Source: JARFQH01 sp963825595 | GTDB lineage: Bacteria; Desulfobacterota; Desulfobacteria; Desulfobacterales; SG8-13 | Length of the DNA: 64,000 bases | Assembly: GCA_963825595.1 (NCBI GenBank) | Contig: CAWGUE010000005.1 | Location: forward strand, 30,616-94,615 | Direction: 5' to 3' | Part shown: piece after piece, positions 38,508-47,766 of the stretch | Position numbering within the stretch: the stretch's first letter is position 1 | Layout: each line of letters begins with the position of its first letter | Made by a program: the position numbers and the translations under genes | Notes under the pieces: model-generated | The model's input: only the letters and a program-made list of their open reading frames with translations | Told to the model about the DNA's origin: nothing | The model's database searches: none

Positions 38508-39234
38508 TCAGAAATTACCCACCATCATTTCCGGACCAGATGGGAATGAACTGCCTCCGAAGGGTTCAGCGGTGACGATAAAATTCTGGTGTTCTGGGAG
38601 TGGTTCAGTCGATGATACCTTCATCACGGCGTATCCCAAAGGCGTTGTTGAAAATACGCCGCCATTGGTTTTTTGGCCGTTTTTTATCAGCCAGAGTTGG
38701 AACTGCTTATTTTCCGGAATTTTCGGCAAGTCACTGGCCACAAGCACGCCATGTAAAGTTATCTTGGCCGATCACGAAAGTACCATCAGCATGAGGAGCC
38801 AGCTGCGTTCCCTTCATCTTAATGATTTTCAGTGGGCCTGACAATTGATTGGAGATACTCTTATTTTGGTTCCATTGCACGATATTGACAGTGGCCAATG
38901 AAATGACGACGACCAAGCTGGCCATTGCCAGGGCTGGGGAAAACCATTGAAAGAAGGATTGTATTGAACGGGCTTTTTGTTTTGGCTTTTGGGTGATCTG
39001 AGTTGATGAGTTGATTTTGATACGTTTCATCAATTCGGATTTAAGCGATTCCGGTGGGCTGACACGAGGCGCTCCAAATGCCAGAAGACCGACTGTCTGC
39101 TCGTAAGAGCCCAGAAGCGTCTGACACGATTCGCATGTGTAAAGGTGCTCCGATATCAGTTCTGCGTCTTTACGCTCCAGATTCCCCAACGCATATCCAG
39201 GCAATAGTTCCTCTATTTGGCTGTGTTCCGTCAT
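38508..39234 (-). pseudogene. Anti-sigma factor copy 2, frameshifted
   Basis: Closely similar to the anti-sigma factor at 10711-11436, including the zinc motif HLYTCESC and membrane helix. At about 38750 one extra base (CATGTAAAG against CATTAAAG in copy 1) breaks the frame after DNFTWRACGQ. The remaining 79 codons of the RskA-type domain stay open in another frame. Without the extracytoplasmic domain, sensing would be lost. Confidence 0.85.
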
Positions 39235-39313
39235 ATCGATTTCTAAACGATTCGATTGTTTTTAATCAGCGCTCATAGCCATACGATCTGAATTCAGGTG
39301 ATGGCTATTTAAC

Positions 39314-39951
39314 TTAATTATTGATACGTAGCTTATCAGGGTTTGGATTTAAGTTGGTCTTCCCTTTTTTATCGTCACCCATTATTTTCCGCAGTTTTTG
39401 CAATGCTGAACGGATGCGTGTTTTTACTGTGCCTAAAGGTTCATCCAGTATCTCTGCAATCTGGCTGTGCGAATAGCCCCTGAAATAGGCCAATGATAAC
39501 GCATTCCGTTGGTTTCCCGGAAGCTGGGCTAATGCATCGGCAATTGCCCTGTGGGCCATGGCCATTTCGAGATCATCTTCCGGGTTTTCATGGCTGGTAA
39601 ACATTCGAGGCAGGAATCCGCCCACGTGGGGCTCTGGGAAGTCAGCCTTACGTTTCTTCTGCGAAGCACATCGATGGATCGATTCCTTGCAATTCTTGCT
39701 ACCCATACTTTCACTGTGGCTCTTTGGGAGGTATAAGATTCCGCTTTCTCCCAGACCTTGCTGAAAACGTCTATCGTAACCTCTTCGGCATCCTCCATAT
39801 TGCCAAGAACATTATATGCAACACTAAAGACCAAAGTCTTGTATCGATCGTATAGATCACTTATCCCGGCCGGATCGCCTTTGGCAATACGTTCGAGAAG
39901 GTATTTATCGTTTTTATTCGCTATCAATTTTATTACCGGAGTTAGTGGCAA
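39314..39951 (-). pseudogene. ECF sigma factor copy 2, frameshifted
   Basis: Closely similar to the sigma factor at 11515-12153. A one-base deletion near 39585-39600, between regions 2 and 4, splits it into an N-terminal frame (39951 to 39529) and a C-terminal frame ending at 39314. Region 2 (RNRSIDVLRRR) and region 4 (GYSHSQIAEILDEPLGTVK) are both still readable, but no single protein contains both. The TTG start at 39951 matches copy 1. Confidence 0.85.
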
Positions 39952-40280
39952 AAGTCACGGTGACAATATCATTGAATATCAGATTGATGAATCTGTAAAA
40001 TTCTGATCTTTATTATTAATTGTGCATGGGGCTTTGGTAAAACAAATTCATTCTTTGTGTCAATAAATTGTCTTCAGAAACAGCCTAATTTATCGAATCA
40101 TGGAATAAGATCAACATACATATAGTTAATGGAGACCATTTATAATTGGGACTATAACACGTGGGTTCCTTGCATCACCAGAAAATTAGTTTTAGAGGGT
40201 TTTCAGGGGATGTGATGTGCCTAGCACACGAAAGGAAAATTCCGGGTAGGCTGAATTTTGTCCAACACCGAAAATCGTAA

Positions 40281-40310
40281 AATTAAAGGCGGACCGTTTT
40301 GATCCGCCTT
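40281..40310 (-). terminator. Terminator after the DUF2892 gene
   Basis: AAGGCGGA and TCCGCCTT form an 8-bp stem, followed on the minus strand by TTAATTTT. It lies about 30 bases past the DUF2892 stop. Confidence 0.7.
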
Positions 40311-40338
40311 CTTATGACAATTTCTACTCCATTAGTTG

Positions 40339-40560
40339 TTATCCCGCACTTTCAGCACTGCAGGTGTCGCCTTTGCCGAAGGGATTGCAGGTGTTGAATC
40401 TCAAAATTGAGTATGCTGGACACCATTTAATAAATGCCGTCACAAGGGGCACCAATCCAAGCGCTCCCCACCAACTTTGAAATACAACACCGGCTCCGAT
40501 AGCTGCTATACCGATTATAATCCTGGCATATCGATCAACTTTTCCAACATTCTTCTTCAT
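40339..40560 (-). CDS. DUF2892 small membrane protein
   Basis: A 73-residue protein of the YgaP-type inner-membrane family. It begins MKKNVGKVDRYARIIIGIAA, has two short hydrophobic helices, and ends with conserved Cys residues (FIKWCPAYSILRFNTCNP). Its function is unknown; it is often associated with sulfur metabolism genes. A Crp-family regulator gene lies upstream on the same strand. Confidence 0.88.
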   Translation of the reverse strand: MKKNVGKVDRYARIIIGIAAIGAGVVFQSWWGALGLVPLVTAFIKWCPAYSILRFNTCNPFGKGDTCSAESAG

Positions 40561-40841
40561 TTTGGGCCTCCTCGATTGACTTGTAACGGCACACGTTTAA
40601 ATGTGGCCAGCTTTGTTAAAATTATATGTCTGATCACAGTGCCTTTCGATCTATCTATAGATAGGCAAATGGATCTATGGCTGCAATATATGAGCATGCA
40701 TTTCCAGTGTCTGTGACTTTATCACAGAGGCGCATTCGTTCATTCGCCGATGCTGATGTACCAAGGTGATGTAGGGCCTGAAAGAGTGACATCCGGGAGG
40801 CAGATGAATAAAAGGTGTAAGTTTGGGAAATATTCGGACGG

Positions 40842-41483
40842 CTATATGTGTAACAAGCGGATATGGTTTCTGGAGAGGACTATTCGACCTTTGTGTTCAA
40901 AATCTTTTAGCAGGCGGCTGACGACCTCTCTCGAGGTGCCGAGGTCGTTGGCAATATTTTGATGGGTCGTTTGAAGTACATCGTTTTCGGCTTTTTCAAT
41001 CAAGTAATCCTCGAGGCGAACGTCCAGTTTGCCGAAAGTCACTTCTTCGATAAGCTCGATGATCTCACCAAATCTCTGACTGAATAAGGAAAAAATAAAG
41101 CCTCGCATGACCTGGTGTTCCGCCAACAGTCTTTTGAAAATACCTTCCGGTAAATACAACATTGTCCCGTCAACCAACCCGACAGCATTAGCCGGGTAAT
41201 TCCTGTGCGAGAGGATACAAGCGGCGTTGAGGATACAGGTTTCGCCGGGATAAATTTCATACAGCGTGATTTCCCGACCGGTTTCACCTATTTTGTATAC
41301 CCGTATTTCCCCGGACAGAACAAAAGCAATACCAGGGCATCTGTCGCCTTCAAGATATAGTTGGGTAGGCGAGAAAAAAGCCTGACAGGTAGAAGCCGAT
41401 AGTATTGTTTCGACCAGTGAGGGATTGCCGTCTTTAAATATTGGAAAAGCTGTTAAGAACTCTTCCTGTGTTACTTTGTTCAT
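40842..41483 (-). CDS. Crp/Fnr-family transcription regulator
   Basis: A 213-residue regulator with an N-terminal cyclic-nucleotide-type beta-barrel (YLEGDRCPGIAFVLSGEIRVYK) and a C-terminal winged helix (HQNIANDLGTSREVVSRLLKDFEHKG). The N-terminal Cys residues of oxygen-sensing Fnr are absent, but ETCILNAACIL in the barrel carries two Cys near the dimer helix. Regulators of this group often sit next to DUF2892 genes. Its effector is unknown. Confidence 0.88.
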   Translation of the reverse strand: MNKVTQEEFLTAFPIFKDGNPSLVETILSASTCQAFFSPTQLYLEGDRCPGIAFVLSGEIRVYKIGETGREITLYEIYPGETCILNAACILSHRNYPANAVGLVDGTMLYLPEGIFKRLLAEHQVMRGFIFSLFSQRFGEIIELIEEVTFGKLDVRLEDYLIEKAENDVLQTTHQNIANDLGTSREVVSRLLKDFEHKGRIVLSRNHIRLLHI

Positions 41484-41541
41484 TATGGCCTCTAAATGTC
41501 GCGTTTTAATGCCTATTCATGATTTCGGAGCAATCGATAAT

Positions 41542-42160
41542 CATGCGTGAGGTCTTTCTCTATTTTGTGCGGTCTGATTAGCGAACTTCAGATCTTCCGG
41601 TGTGTTGATATTGAAAAACGATTCCAGTTTGGGATCGACCACTTGCAGTGCTCATACGGAATGTCTTTTGACTTTGAGTGATTCATACATGCTGTCTGTC
41701 TTGACGTCTCCACGCCCCAGCCGATCCTCTATGAACGGAATACATCGCTTGGAATATACGGCACATAACGGTTGGAAATGGGACCCGGATGCGGGGCAAC
41801 AATGTCGACATCGATATCGATTTCACTGACCAGCATACGCACCAATTCAGTTTTCAACAACGGCGTGTCGCAACTGGTGACAAACCCGTAATCGGTGGTC
41901 ATATTCACCAGGCCGGCGTGGATGCCCGTAAGGGGAGTTCGAAGGTTAAAGATGTCCTCTACGATCCTTATTGGTCTGGTTACCGTATAATTGCGGTTGT
42001 TTGGTTACCAAAAGAAGCTGATCGAAACACTCTTCCAGGACTGCTCAAGATCCGGTCAATAAACGAGCGCCCGCCAAGCTCGAGGAAGGCCTTGTTGCGT
42101 CCGCCCATGCGGCTGTTCAACCCACCGGAAAGTATGATTGCCAGCGCAGGTGGTTTGCAT
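41542..42160 (-). pseudogene. mobA: MobA-like molybdenum cofactor guanylyltransferase remnant
   Basis: Three frames together spell a MobA-type protein: IILSGGLNSRMGGRNKAFLE (nucleotide-binding loop), then ECFDQLLLVTKQPQLYGNQ, then MTTDYGFVTSCDTPLLKTE (catalytic Asp region), and an ending VDPKLESFFNINTPEDLK to a TGA at 41542. At least three frame changes and an internal stop separate these parts. The gene lies between moeA and the Crp-type regulator. The enzyme would attach GMP to molybdopterin to make the bis-MGD cofactor that ArrA needs, so an intact copy should exist elsewhere if this break is real. Confidence 0.8.
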
Positions 42161-42226
42161 AAAAAAGGCCTCGAACCGGAGGTGTATTGATGGATGTATC
42201 ACCAGATCGAATCCACCGCATCGATG

Positions 42227-43438
42227 TCAATCCAACAGCTGAACACTTACTGTCGCGCCGTTTTCGAACCGGGAAACACCTTCCGGTATCAATAAAAGCG
42301 CATCGGCAGCGGCAATGTTTTTCAGGCGGCTGATATCTTCTGTTGGAGAAAATATCGTTTGACCATCTTTCCGATACAAGCATCCGAAAATCGCCTGGGT
42401 CCAGTCCGCTTGCCCCTCGACCGTTTGATCCAATTGAGCTTGAACCCTGGGAAGATAAACGTCATCGTGTCCGCAGATTTTCCGCAGGGCCGGCAGAACA
42501 ATCTGAAGAAAGGCCACCAGATTGGAGGGCGGTCCCCCCGGAAGGATGAACACGGGTTTGCCACTCAACAACCCGAATCCTACCGCTTTGCCCGGTCCAA
42601 GTCGAACGTGGTGGTAGGATTTTAGCCACCCCAAATCGTCCAGAACCCGGACCATGAGATCCCGGTCTCCGGTCCACGCTCCACCGCTGGTGACCACGGC
42701 ATCGTTACCCTCCAAAGCACACCTTATGGTTTCTTGGAGGCGGCTTACATCATCCGGTACATGAAACACTTCGGTAACCAACCCGTAGCGACGGCACCAG
42801 CCATTTAGCGTCAGTAGATTGCTGGCATACACTTTCCCGGCGCAAGGAGCGCTTCCGGGTAGCATGATTTCATCTCCCGAGGCAATCAGGGCGACCGAAG
42901 GTCGATCAAAAACGAAGATGTCTGAAATCCCTCCAGCCGCCAGCAATCCGATTTTCCCCGGGCTAAGGTACGTTCCGGCGGGTACGACAAGTTCGCTGCG
43001 CATAACGTCACTTCCGGCAGCAAGAATGTTCCGTCCGGTCGCTTCTGGTGCTGAAATATGAATGCTCCTGCCGTTAACTTTAACGAATTCTTCGGCAACC
43101 ACCGTGTCGGCGCCGTCCGGAATTTTGGCACCGGTGAGAATTCTCACGGCTGTTCCGGGCGGTACGGAAATTTCGGTTGTCTCGCCTGCGCCCAGCACAC
43201 CGCAGACCAATAACTGCAACGGGTTATCCTCGTTTGCATGCCTAACATCGGCCGCCCGGATGGCATAACCGTCTTTCATGGAAACATCTAAAGAAGGCGA
43301 ATCGACTTTGGCCGTCGCATCTCTCGCCGCCACGAACCCGGAACACTCCATCAGTGAAACGAGTTGCTCGGTCGGCGCGGGCAGGAGTTTGAATGTACGA
43401 TCGAGGGCCTCTTGCAGTCCAATGAATCCATCCTTCAA
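42227..43438 (-). CDS. moeA: Molybdopterin molybdenumtransferase
   Basis: A 403-residue protein that inserts molybdenum into adenylated molybdopterin. It shows the family segments SPSLDVSMKDGYAI (substrate loop), VRILTGAKIPDGADTVV, and the MPT-binding domain VTSGGAWTGDRDLMVRVLDDLG with GKPVFILPGGPPSNLVAF. The usual SGGVSxGxxD reads SGGAWTGDRD here. It belongs to the string of cofactor genes downstream of arrA. Confidence 0.92.
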   Translation of the reverse strand: MKDGFIGLQEALDRTFKLLPAPTEQLVSLMECSGFVAARDATAKVDSPSLDVSMKDGYAIRAADVRHANEDNPLQLLVCGVLGAGETTEISVPPGTAVRILTGAKIPDGADTVVAEEFVKVNGRSIHISAPEATGRNILAAGSDVMRSELVVPAGTYLSPGKIGLLAAGGISDIFVFDRPSVALIASGDEIMLPGSAPCAGKVYASNLLTLNGWCRRYGLVTEVFHVPDDVSRLQETIRCALEGNDAVVTSGGAWTGDRDLMVRVLDDLGWLKSYHHVRLGPGKAVGFGLLSGKPVFILPGGPPSNLVAFLQIVLPALRKICGHDDVYLPRVQAQLDQTVEGQADWTQAIFGCLYRKDGQTIFSPTEDISRLKNIAAADALLLIPEGVSRFENGATVSVQLLD

Positions 43439-43530
43439 TTCAGCACCTCATTTAAAATTCCCGGTTCAATGCCCTTCCGGGCAGATTTCGGTTCAACGCT
43501 CATTCGGGCATGGACCTCTTACCGCGGTAA

Positions 43531-43974
43531 TCAGGCGGAAGTCGCCAATTCATAATCCCGGCAACACACCGAAAAGTCGTTGAAGCCGGTCGAAACCGTT
43601 CGCCTTACCTTATTGTTGAAACCGAAAAGCGCATCCACTTCCTCGAGCCAGTGCGTATAGACGAGCCGGTTGGCCTGCTCCAGATGCGCGAAAAAATTAT
43701 GGTCGACGATCCCTTTTTGAACGGCGTGGTCTTTCAACCGACGGATTATATCCCGGCCGTCGACCATCTGGCTGCAGGCCTCGGTACATCGGCCGCAGTC
43801 GAGGCACATCCAGATGGCCGGGCTGTTCAACATTTCATCCATCAAGCCCAGGTTAAACATTCGAAACAGGGTTCGCGGGTCGAACACACTTCTTTCGCAG
43901 GCAATCGGGCAGGAACTGCTGCACTCGCCACAGGTGAAACACGCCGCCGCGTGGGAAGGATCGTGACGTTTCAA
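43531..43974 (-). CDS. HdrC-like iron-sulfur protein
   Basis: A 147-residue protein with two ferredoxin-type cluster motifs, CFTCGECSSSCP and CLDCGRCTEACS; the second lacks the usual Pro. It resembles the C subunit of heterodisulfide reductase, a cytoplasmic electron carrier. The start is TTG at 43974, and its T-TGA overlap with another frame of the upstream gene suggests coupling. The tail ends DFSVCCRDYELATSA. No HdrB catalytic subunit (CCG domains) lies alongside. Electron transfer in the arr cluster is an inference from position. Confidence 0.75.
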   Translation of the reverse strand: MKRHDPSHAAACFTCGECSSSCPIACERSVFDPRTLFRMFNLGLMDEMLNSPAIWMCLDCGRCTEACSQMVDGRDIIRRLKDHAVQKGIVDHNFFAHLEQANRLVYTHWLEEVDALFGFNNKVRRTVSTGFNDFSVCCRDYELATSA

Positions 43975-44512
43975 AATGGCCGTTTGTTCTGCCCTTTGTC
44001 GTTGTTAAGCGCACTGTCCTTCGAATTTCTTCGGCCGGTGAAAGCAGCCAGTCGCACCATTGACGATCCGAAACCGAGGCCAACTTCCCGCGAAGACAGT
44101 TGACCACAGCCTGTTTTCGAGCCCGTTGAAAACGGGCGAACAACATTCGATACGTGCGAATCGTATCGACAGAAAAAATATGCCTCTCCAATGCGATTCG
44201 CCGAATGTGGGAAATAAGCTCTGAAGGCTTGACGGTGTTGGGACAGATTTGCAGGCATCGCCGACAGCTCTGGCAGTACCAAATCGAGGGTTCGTTCAGC
44301 AACTCCTCGATCATACCGAAATTCGCCATCCGCACCAGTTTCTGCGGACGCAGTTTGCCGGTAGCTATATTGACCGGACATTCGAAATCACAAGAACCGC
44401 ATGTCCAGCAGCGATTGATATCTGCTTTGGCCCCTTGATCGATCATTTTTCTGAAGCCGGCATCGGGTGTTAACATCGAATCCATGCTTTCAAATTTCAG
44501 TGATTTCGGCAC
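43853..44512 (-). CDS. HdrC-like iron-sulfur protein, C-terminus uncertain
   Basis: 219 codons with two [4Fe-4S] motifs, CWTCGSCDFECP and CQSCRRCLQICP, as in HdrC. After about residue 160 the frame runs 122 bases into the next HdrC-like gene, an unusually long overlap. A one-base shift near 44030 would instead end the protein at a TGA (43971) overlapping the TTG start of the next gene. I think that shorter form is likely, but cannot prove it. The protein pairs with its neighbour, perhaps as a two-protein electron carrier. Confidence 0.7.
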   Translation of the reverse strand: MPKSLKFESMDSMLTPDAGFRKMIDQGAKADINRCWTCGSCDFECPVNIATGKLRPQKLVRMANFGMIEELLNEPSIWYCQSCRRCLQICPNTVKPSELISHIRRIALERHIFSVDTIRTYRMLFARFQRARKQAVVNCLRGKLASVSDRQWCDWLLSPAEEIRRTVRLTTTKGRTNGHFETSRSFPRGGVFHLWRVQQFLPDCLRKKCVRPANPVSNV

Positions 44513-44633
44513 AGCAACCCTCCTCGTACCATCAAATGTTCAGTAGGTGTGTCACATTTTTTTTCGGGCGCCGATTTCATCGGTGCGATCAACTCCGTGT
44601 TTAACGTTAAAGATAAGAAAGAATCAAAGGAAA

Positions 44634-45110
44634 TCAAAGGAGATGGGAAACATATTGCCATATATACTTTGCCGAAACAGCGAAAACAATGGCAACCAGA
44701 ATCAACTTGATACCCCGTTCCGGCAGGTAACTCTGACACTTGGCCCCGCAAGACATACCCAGCAATCCTCCCAGCCCGAATAAAATGCCGAGATTCCAGT
44801 CCGAAGGGGCAACCCTTCCCTGTTGAAGTGGGATGGTGCAATTAAATACCACCCCGGCAAGAGATGTCATGAAATTGGCCAGAAGCAGTGCCCCCGCAAC
44901 CGCATAGACCGGCAAGCGGATGGTTGTGACGAGAAAATGGTGCGAGGATGGCGCCCCCGCCAATGCCGTAAATACCGCTGATAATTCCCACACACAGAGC
45001 CGGGAAAAAAACCGACGGAACATTGAAACAGATTTCTTCACCCCTGAAGGTGAACCTGACCGTTCGAATCGTGGCGCTTATGTTGCAGGTTTGATGATGA
45101 GTAAATACTC
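44634..45110 (-). pseudogene. TauE/SafE (TSUP) transporter remnant
   Basis: Two frames together encode the C-terminal part of a sulfite/anion exporter-type membrane protein: FNVPSVFFPALCVGIISGIY, GIGGGAILAPF, then after a shift LVTTIRLPVYAVAGALLLAN to AKYIWQYVSHLL. The shift lies in the T4 run at 44934-44937 (one base too many). The N-terminal half of the family is missing, cut just after mobB. So this copy is both truncated and frameshifted. Confidence 0.75.
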
Positions 45111-45159
45111 CATGAAACGCTCTACATAGAATTTTTGCGCTGGGATGGATGCAATCCTC

Positions 45160-45762
45160 TCAGTTGCATAGAGCTTGTCTGCAAACACCCTCCTCATGGT
45201 ATTCCGGGAGCAGCCGAGCCAGGATGAAAGAGCAGAGACCTTCAGTGTCGTCCGGTAAAAACCGCGGAACACCCCAATCTACTGGTGAACTGCTGACGAC
45301 CGCTATCAGGTGTCGGTCATCCCTGCAGGCTGGCGGTTTTTGGTTTTCCAGGCGAAAGACCTCGACTTTCGGCAATTCGGTTCTTTTAAATCCTTCCACC
45401 AAAACAATGTCCATCCCTTGCATCAAGGACAGCAATTCCAGCGGCTGGTGGTCGTGACTTACATCCATGACCATCCCGATCCGTTTCGGTGATGTCACTA
45501 TGGTCGTAGCAGCACCGGCTCGCTTGTGACGCCAGCTGTCTTTGCCCGGCTGGTCCATCTCGAAGCCGTGGACATCGTGTTTGATGGTTCCCACCGTTAG
45601 TCCGCGTGATCTCAGGGCGGCAATCAGATCGGCCGTCACCGTGGTTTTGCCGGAACCGGAAAAACCGACAATACACAACACCGGTGGCAACTTTCCGAGG
45701 TTGGCAGTCGAAAAATCGACAGGGTCATCATTTTTCGTACATAAGACAATTTTCATCCTCAT
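45160..45762 (-). CDS. mobB: Molybdopterin-guanine dinucleotide biosynthesis adaptor protein
   Basis: A 200-residue P-loop protein. Walker A is GFSGSGKTTV (~33-42), followed by VGTIKHDVHGFEMD and the family segment DIVLVEGFKRTELPKVEVFR. MobB binds GTP and assists MobA in making the bis-MGD cofactor. It lies downstream of the MoeA-like gene in the arr cluster. A second ATG two codons in could also serve as the start. Confidence 0.9.
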   Translation of the reverse strand: MRMKIVLCTKNDDPVDFSTANLGKLPPVLCIVGFSGSGKTTVTADLIAALRSRGLTVGTIKHDVHGFEMDQPGKDSWRHKRAGAATTIVTSPKRIGMVMDVSHDHQPLELLSLMQGMDIVLVEGFKRTELPKVEVFRLENQKPPACRDDRHLIAVVSSSPVDWGVPRFLPDDTEGLCSFILARLLPEYHEEGVCRQALCN

Positions 45763-45920
45763 CCTCCAATGGAATGCATGCCGCGATCGTGCGATAGTTT
45801 CCGACTCAGCCGGTCCAGTTCGTGTCAGCTTGGTTTGCCGGCGACGGTGCTGCGGATGATTGTCATCTTTTCTTCCATATGAATCAACTAGCGCCCTGGC
45901 GGTTCACTATCCTTTATCAA

Positions 45921-46952
45921 TTACATCCCCTTGCCAAACGGACAATGCGGATAACTGCACTCCGGGCAATCTTTGCACAAACCGCCGTGACCGATGAAAG
46001 CCAATTCTTTTTTGCCGATCTTTTCACCGGACAAAATTCGCGGCAGCACCAGGTCCAGCACGGTGATGCGATGGTGCAGTCCGCATGCCGGAACCCCTAA
46101 CAGGGGGACTTCCCCGATGTAAGCCGTCAGAAACATGGCACCGGGCAGCGCCGCAGCCCCGTAATGTATTCCGTCGGCGCCGGCTTGCCGAATCGCCTTG
46201 CGGGTCACATCGTCCGGATCGACGCTCATGCCGCCGCTGAGCAGCAACAAATCGCAGCCGTTTTCCAGGTGGGTACGGATAGCGGTTGCAATCATTTCTT
46301 CTTCATCCGGAGCAAAGGCGATACCGGTCACTTCAGAACCCAGCTCGGCAATCTTGCTGCTAAGGGTCGGGGCGAACTTGTCTTCGATCAATCCATGATA
46401 GACCTCGCTGCCGGTAATCACCAGACCGGCTTTGGCTTTGCGCAACGCCTTGACGGAAACCACGCCACCGTTCTGCCCAGCGATAGCGGCCGCTCGCTCG
46501 ATGGGCGCCCGCTTCATGACCAGGGGGATGGCCCGGGTTGCTGCCACCAGTTCGCCTTTCTTCACCAAAGTGTGACTGTGAAGGGTCGCACACATGACTT
46601 CGTCCACCATGTTGAAAGCAGCTAAGGCCGCCGTGTCCACCGACAGCAAACCATCGAGAGCCGCGTTCAGGCCGATCTTGCCTTCTTTCGGGTCGTCACG
46701 CCACTCGATTCCCTGACCGGCCAATCCTTGGGCCAGTATCGAAGCGGCCTGATTTTCATGAATTTCGTCATCTTCCAAGTCGATGAGGTAGAGGTGATTT
46801 TTACCAAGTTTTTGAAGATGGCAAATGTCATCATTGCATACCGTGTGGCCCTTGCGGTATGCCGGGCCCTTGAACTCGCCGGGACGGATTTCGGTGATGT
46901 CGTGAGCCAGTTCGGTACCTACGGCATCTTTGACGTCAATTTTTTTCAACAC
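45921..46952 (-). CDS. MoeA/MogA-like molybdopterin-binding protein with Cys-rich tail
   Basis: About 343 residues containing a MoCF-biosynthesis domain (ITGSEVYHGLIEDKFAPTL, LLLLSGGMSVDPDDVTRKAI) after an N-terminal domain starting LKKIDVKDAVGTELAHDI. The tail GLCKDCPECSYPHCPFGKGM could bind a metal or cluster. I chose GTG at 46952 because GGAG lies seven bases upstream; TTG 46982 overlaps the preceding stop and ATG 46973 is also possible. It may handle or insert molybdenum or tungsten for ArrA, but the exact step is unknown. Confidence 0.8.
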   Translation of the reverse strand: MLKKIDVKDAVGTELAHDITEIRPGEFKGPAYRKGHTVCNDDICHLQKLGKNHLYLIDLEDDEIHENQAASILAQGLAGQGIEWRDDPKEGKIGLNAALDGLLSVDTAALAAFNMVDEVMCATLHSHTLVKKGELVAATRAIPLVMKRAPIERAAAIAGQNGGVVSVKALRKAKAGLVITGSEVYHGLIEDKFAPTLSSKIAELGSEVTGIAFAPDEEEMIATAIRTHLENGCDLLLLSGGMSVDPDDVTRKAIRQAGADGIHYGAAALPGAMFLTAYIGEVPLLGVPACGLHHRITVLDLVLPRILSGEKIGKKELAFIGHGGLCKDCPECSYPHCPFGKGM

Positions 46953-46978
46953 GGCTGTTCTCCTTGTTGCCATAGTCC

Positions 46979-47695
46979 TCAATGCATTTTAACCGGTGAC
47001 CATTCACGGCGGCTTTTCATTGGCGCCTGCCGCGACGTTTCTCTTTCCGGTGTCCAGTTCATATCCGGCCAGGCCACCTCCTTGGCGTGTGAAAAATAGC
47101 AGGTTTCGGAGCAGGGCTTGCAAAGGATACTCCCTTTTTCGATAACTTCGCGACGATCACGTATGACCTGACCGCAACGGTTGCAGACCACTTTGCGTTT
47201 CGTCGGTCCGGGCATGTCACACACATCGAGAGCCACCCGCACTTTCTGCACTCTGAACAAAACACTGTCGGGCATTCGGTGATAAGCCGCCAATTGCCGG
47301 GCCGATTTGCCTTCGATTTCCGGAGCGTACATTGTAGCCAGGTTGCGGGATTCTTCGGTGGAGAGGACCCGATAGGCCTTCCCGGTTTCTAAATTCACAA
47401 AGGTCGCCGCCATGATTCCGTAATCCATAAACTTCAGGCTCCGTCGCCCCAGTTTCACGCCGGTCACGTGGGCCACGGCATCGGCCGTGCAGCGGTCCAT
47501 CTCCACGTAGACGATCAGTTTCTTGATCTGGTCCCGGCGGGTAGGCTCATCCAAACCAATCAGTCGGCAGCCCAGTAAGGCCATGCGCACGCCGACTACC
47601 TGCCCCGGACACATGTGGCCGTGGGCGGAGGAGGACTCTTGTAGCAGTGTTTCAAACGTTTTCAATGGTGGATTGACCTTCTTTTTGTGCTGCAT
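46979..47695 (-). CDS. FmdE-like zinc-ribbon protein
   Basis: About 238 residues of the family named after subunit E of formylmethanofuran dehydrogenase, common beside molybdoenzyme genes. The FmdE domain shows SSAHGHMCPGQVVGVRMALLG and VYVEMDRCTADAVAHVTG. The C-terminal zinc ribbon is VVCNRCGQVIRDRRE to GSILCKPCSETCYF. The frame is open to 47917 inside arrD, but ATG 47695 gives the usual family start (AAGG directly before it); ATG 47755 is possible. It probably helps cofactor maturation. Confidence 0.82.
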   Translation of the reverse strand: MQHKKKVNPPLKTFETLLQESSSAHGHMCPGQVVGVRMALLGCRLIGLDEPTRRDQIKKLIVYVEMDRCTADAVAHVTGVKLGRRSLKFMDYGIMAATFVNLETGKAYRVLSTEESRNLATMYAPEIEGKSARQLAAYHRMPDSVLFRVQKVRVALDVCDMPGPTKRKVVCNRCGQVIRDRREVIEKGSILCKPCSETCYFSHAKEVAWPDMNWTPERETSRQAPMKSRREWSPVKMH

Positions 47696-47766
47696 CCTTG
47701 TGGTGCAGTCGAAACAGCGTGTGGACGGTTTACAAAATACCGGCTCAATTCGCATCAGGCTTATGT

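Larger units (their letters stand above)
38150..40230 (-). repeat. Duplicated sigma/anti-sigma module, copy 2 (decayed)
   Basis: Similar to 10511-12490 along its length, with a longer stretch between the promoter block and the anti-sigma gene. Both protein genes in this copy carry one-base frameshifts, while copy 1 is intact. Confidence 0.8.
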
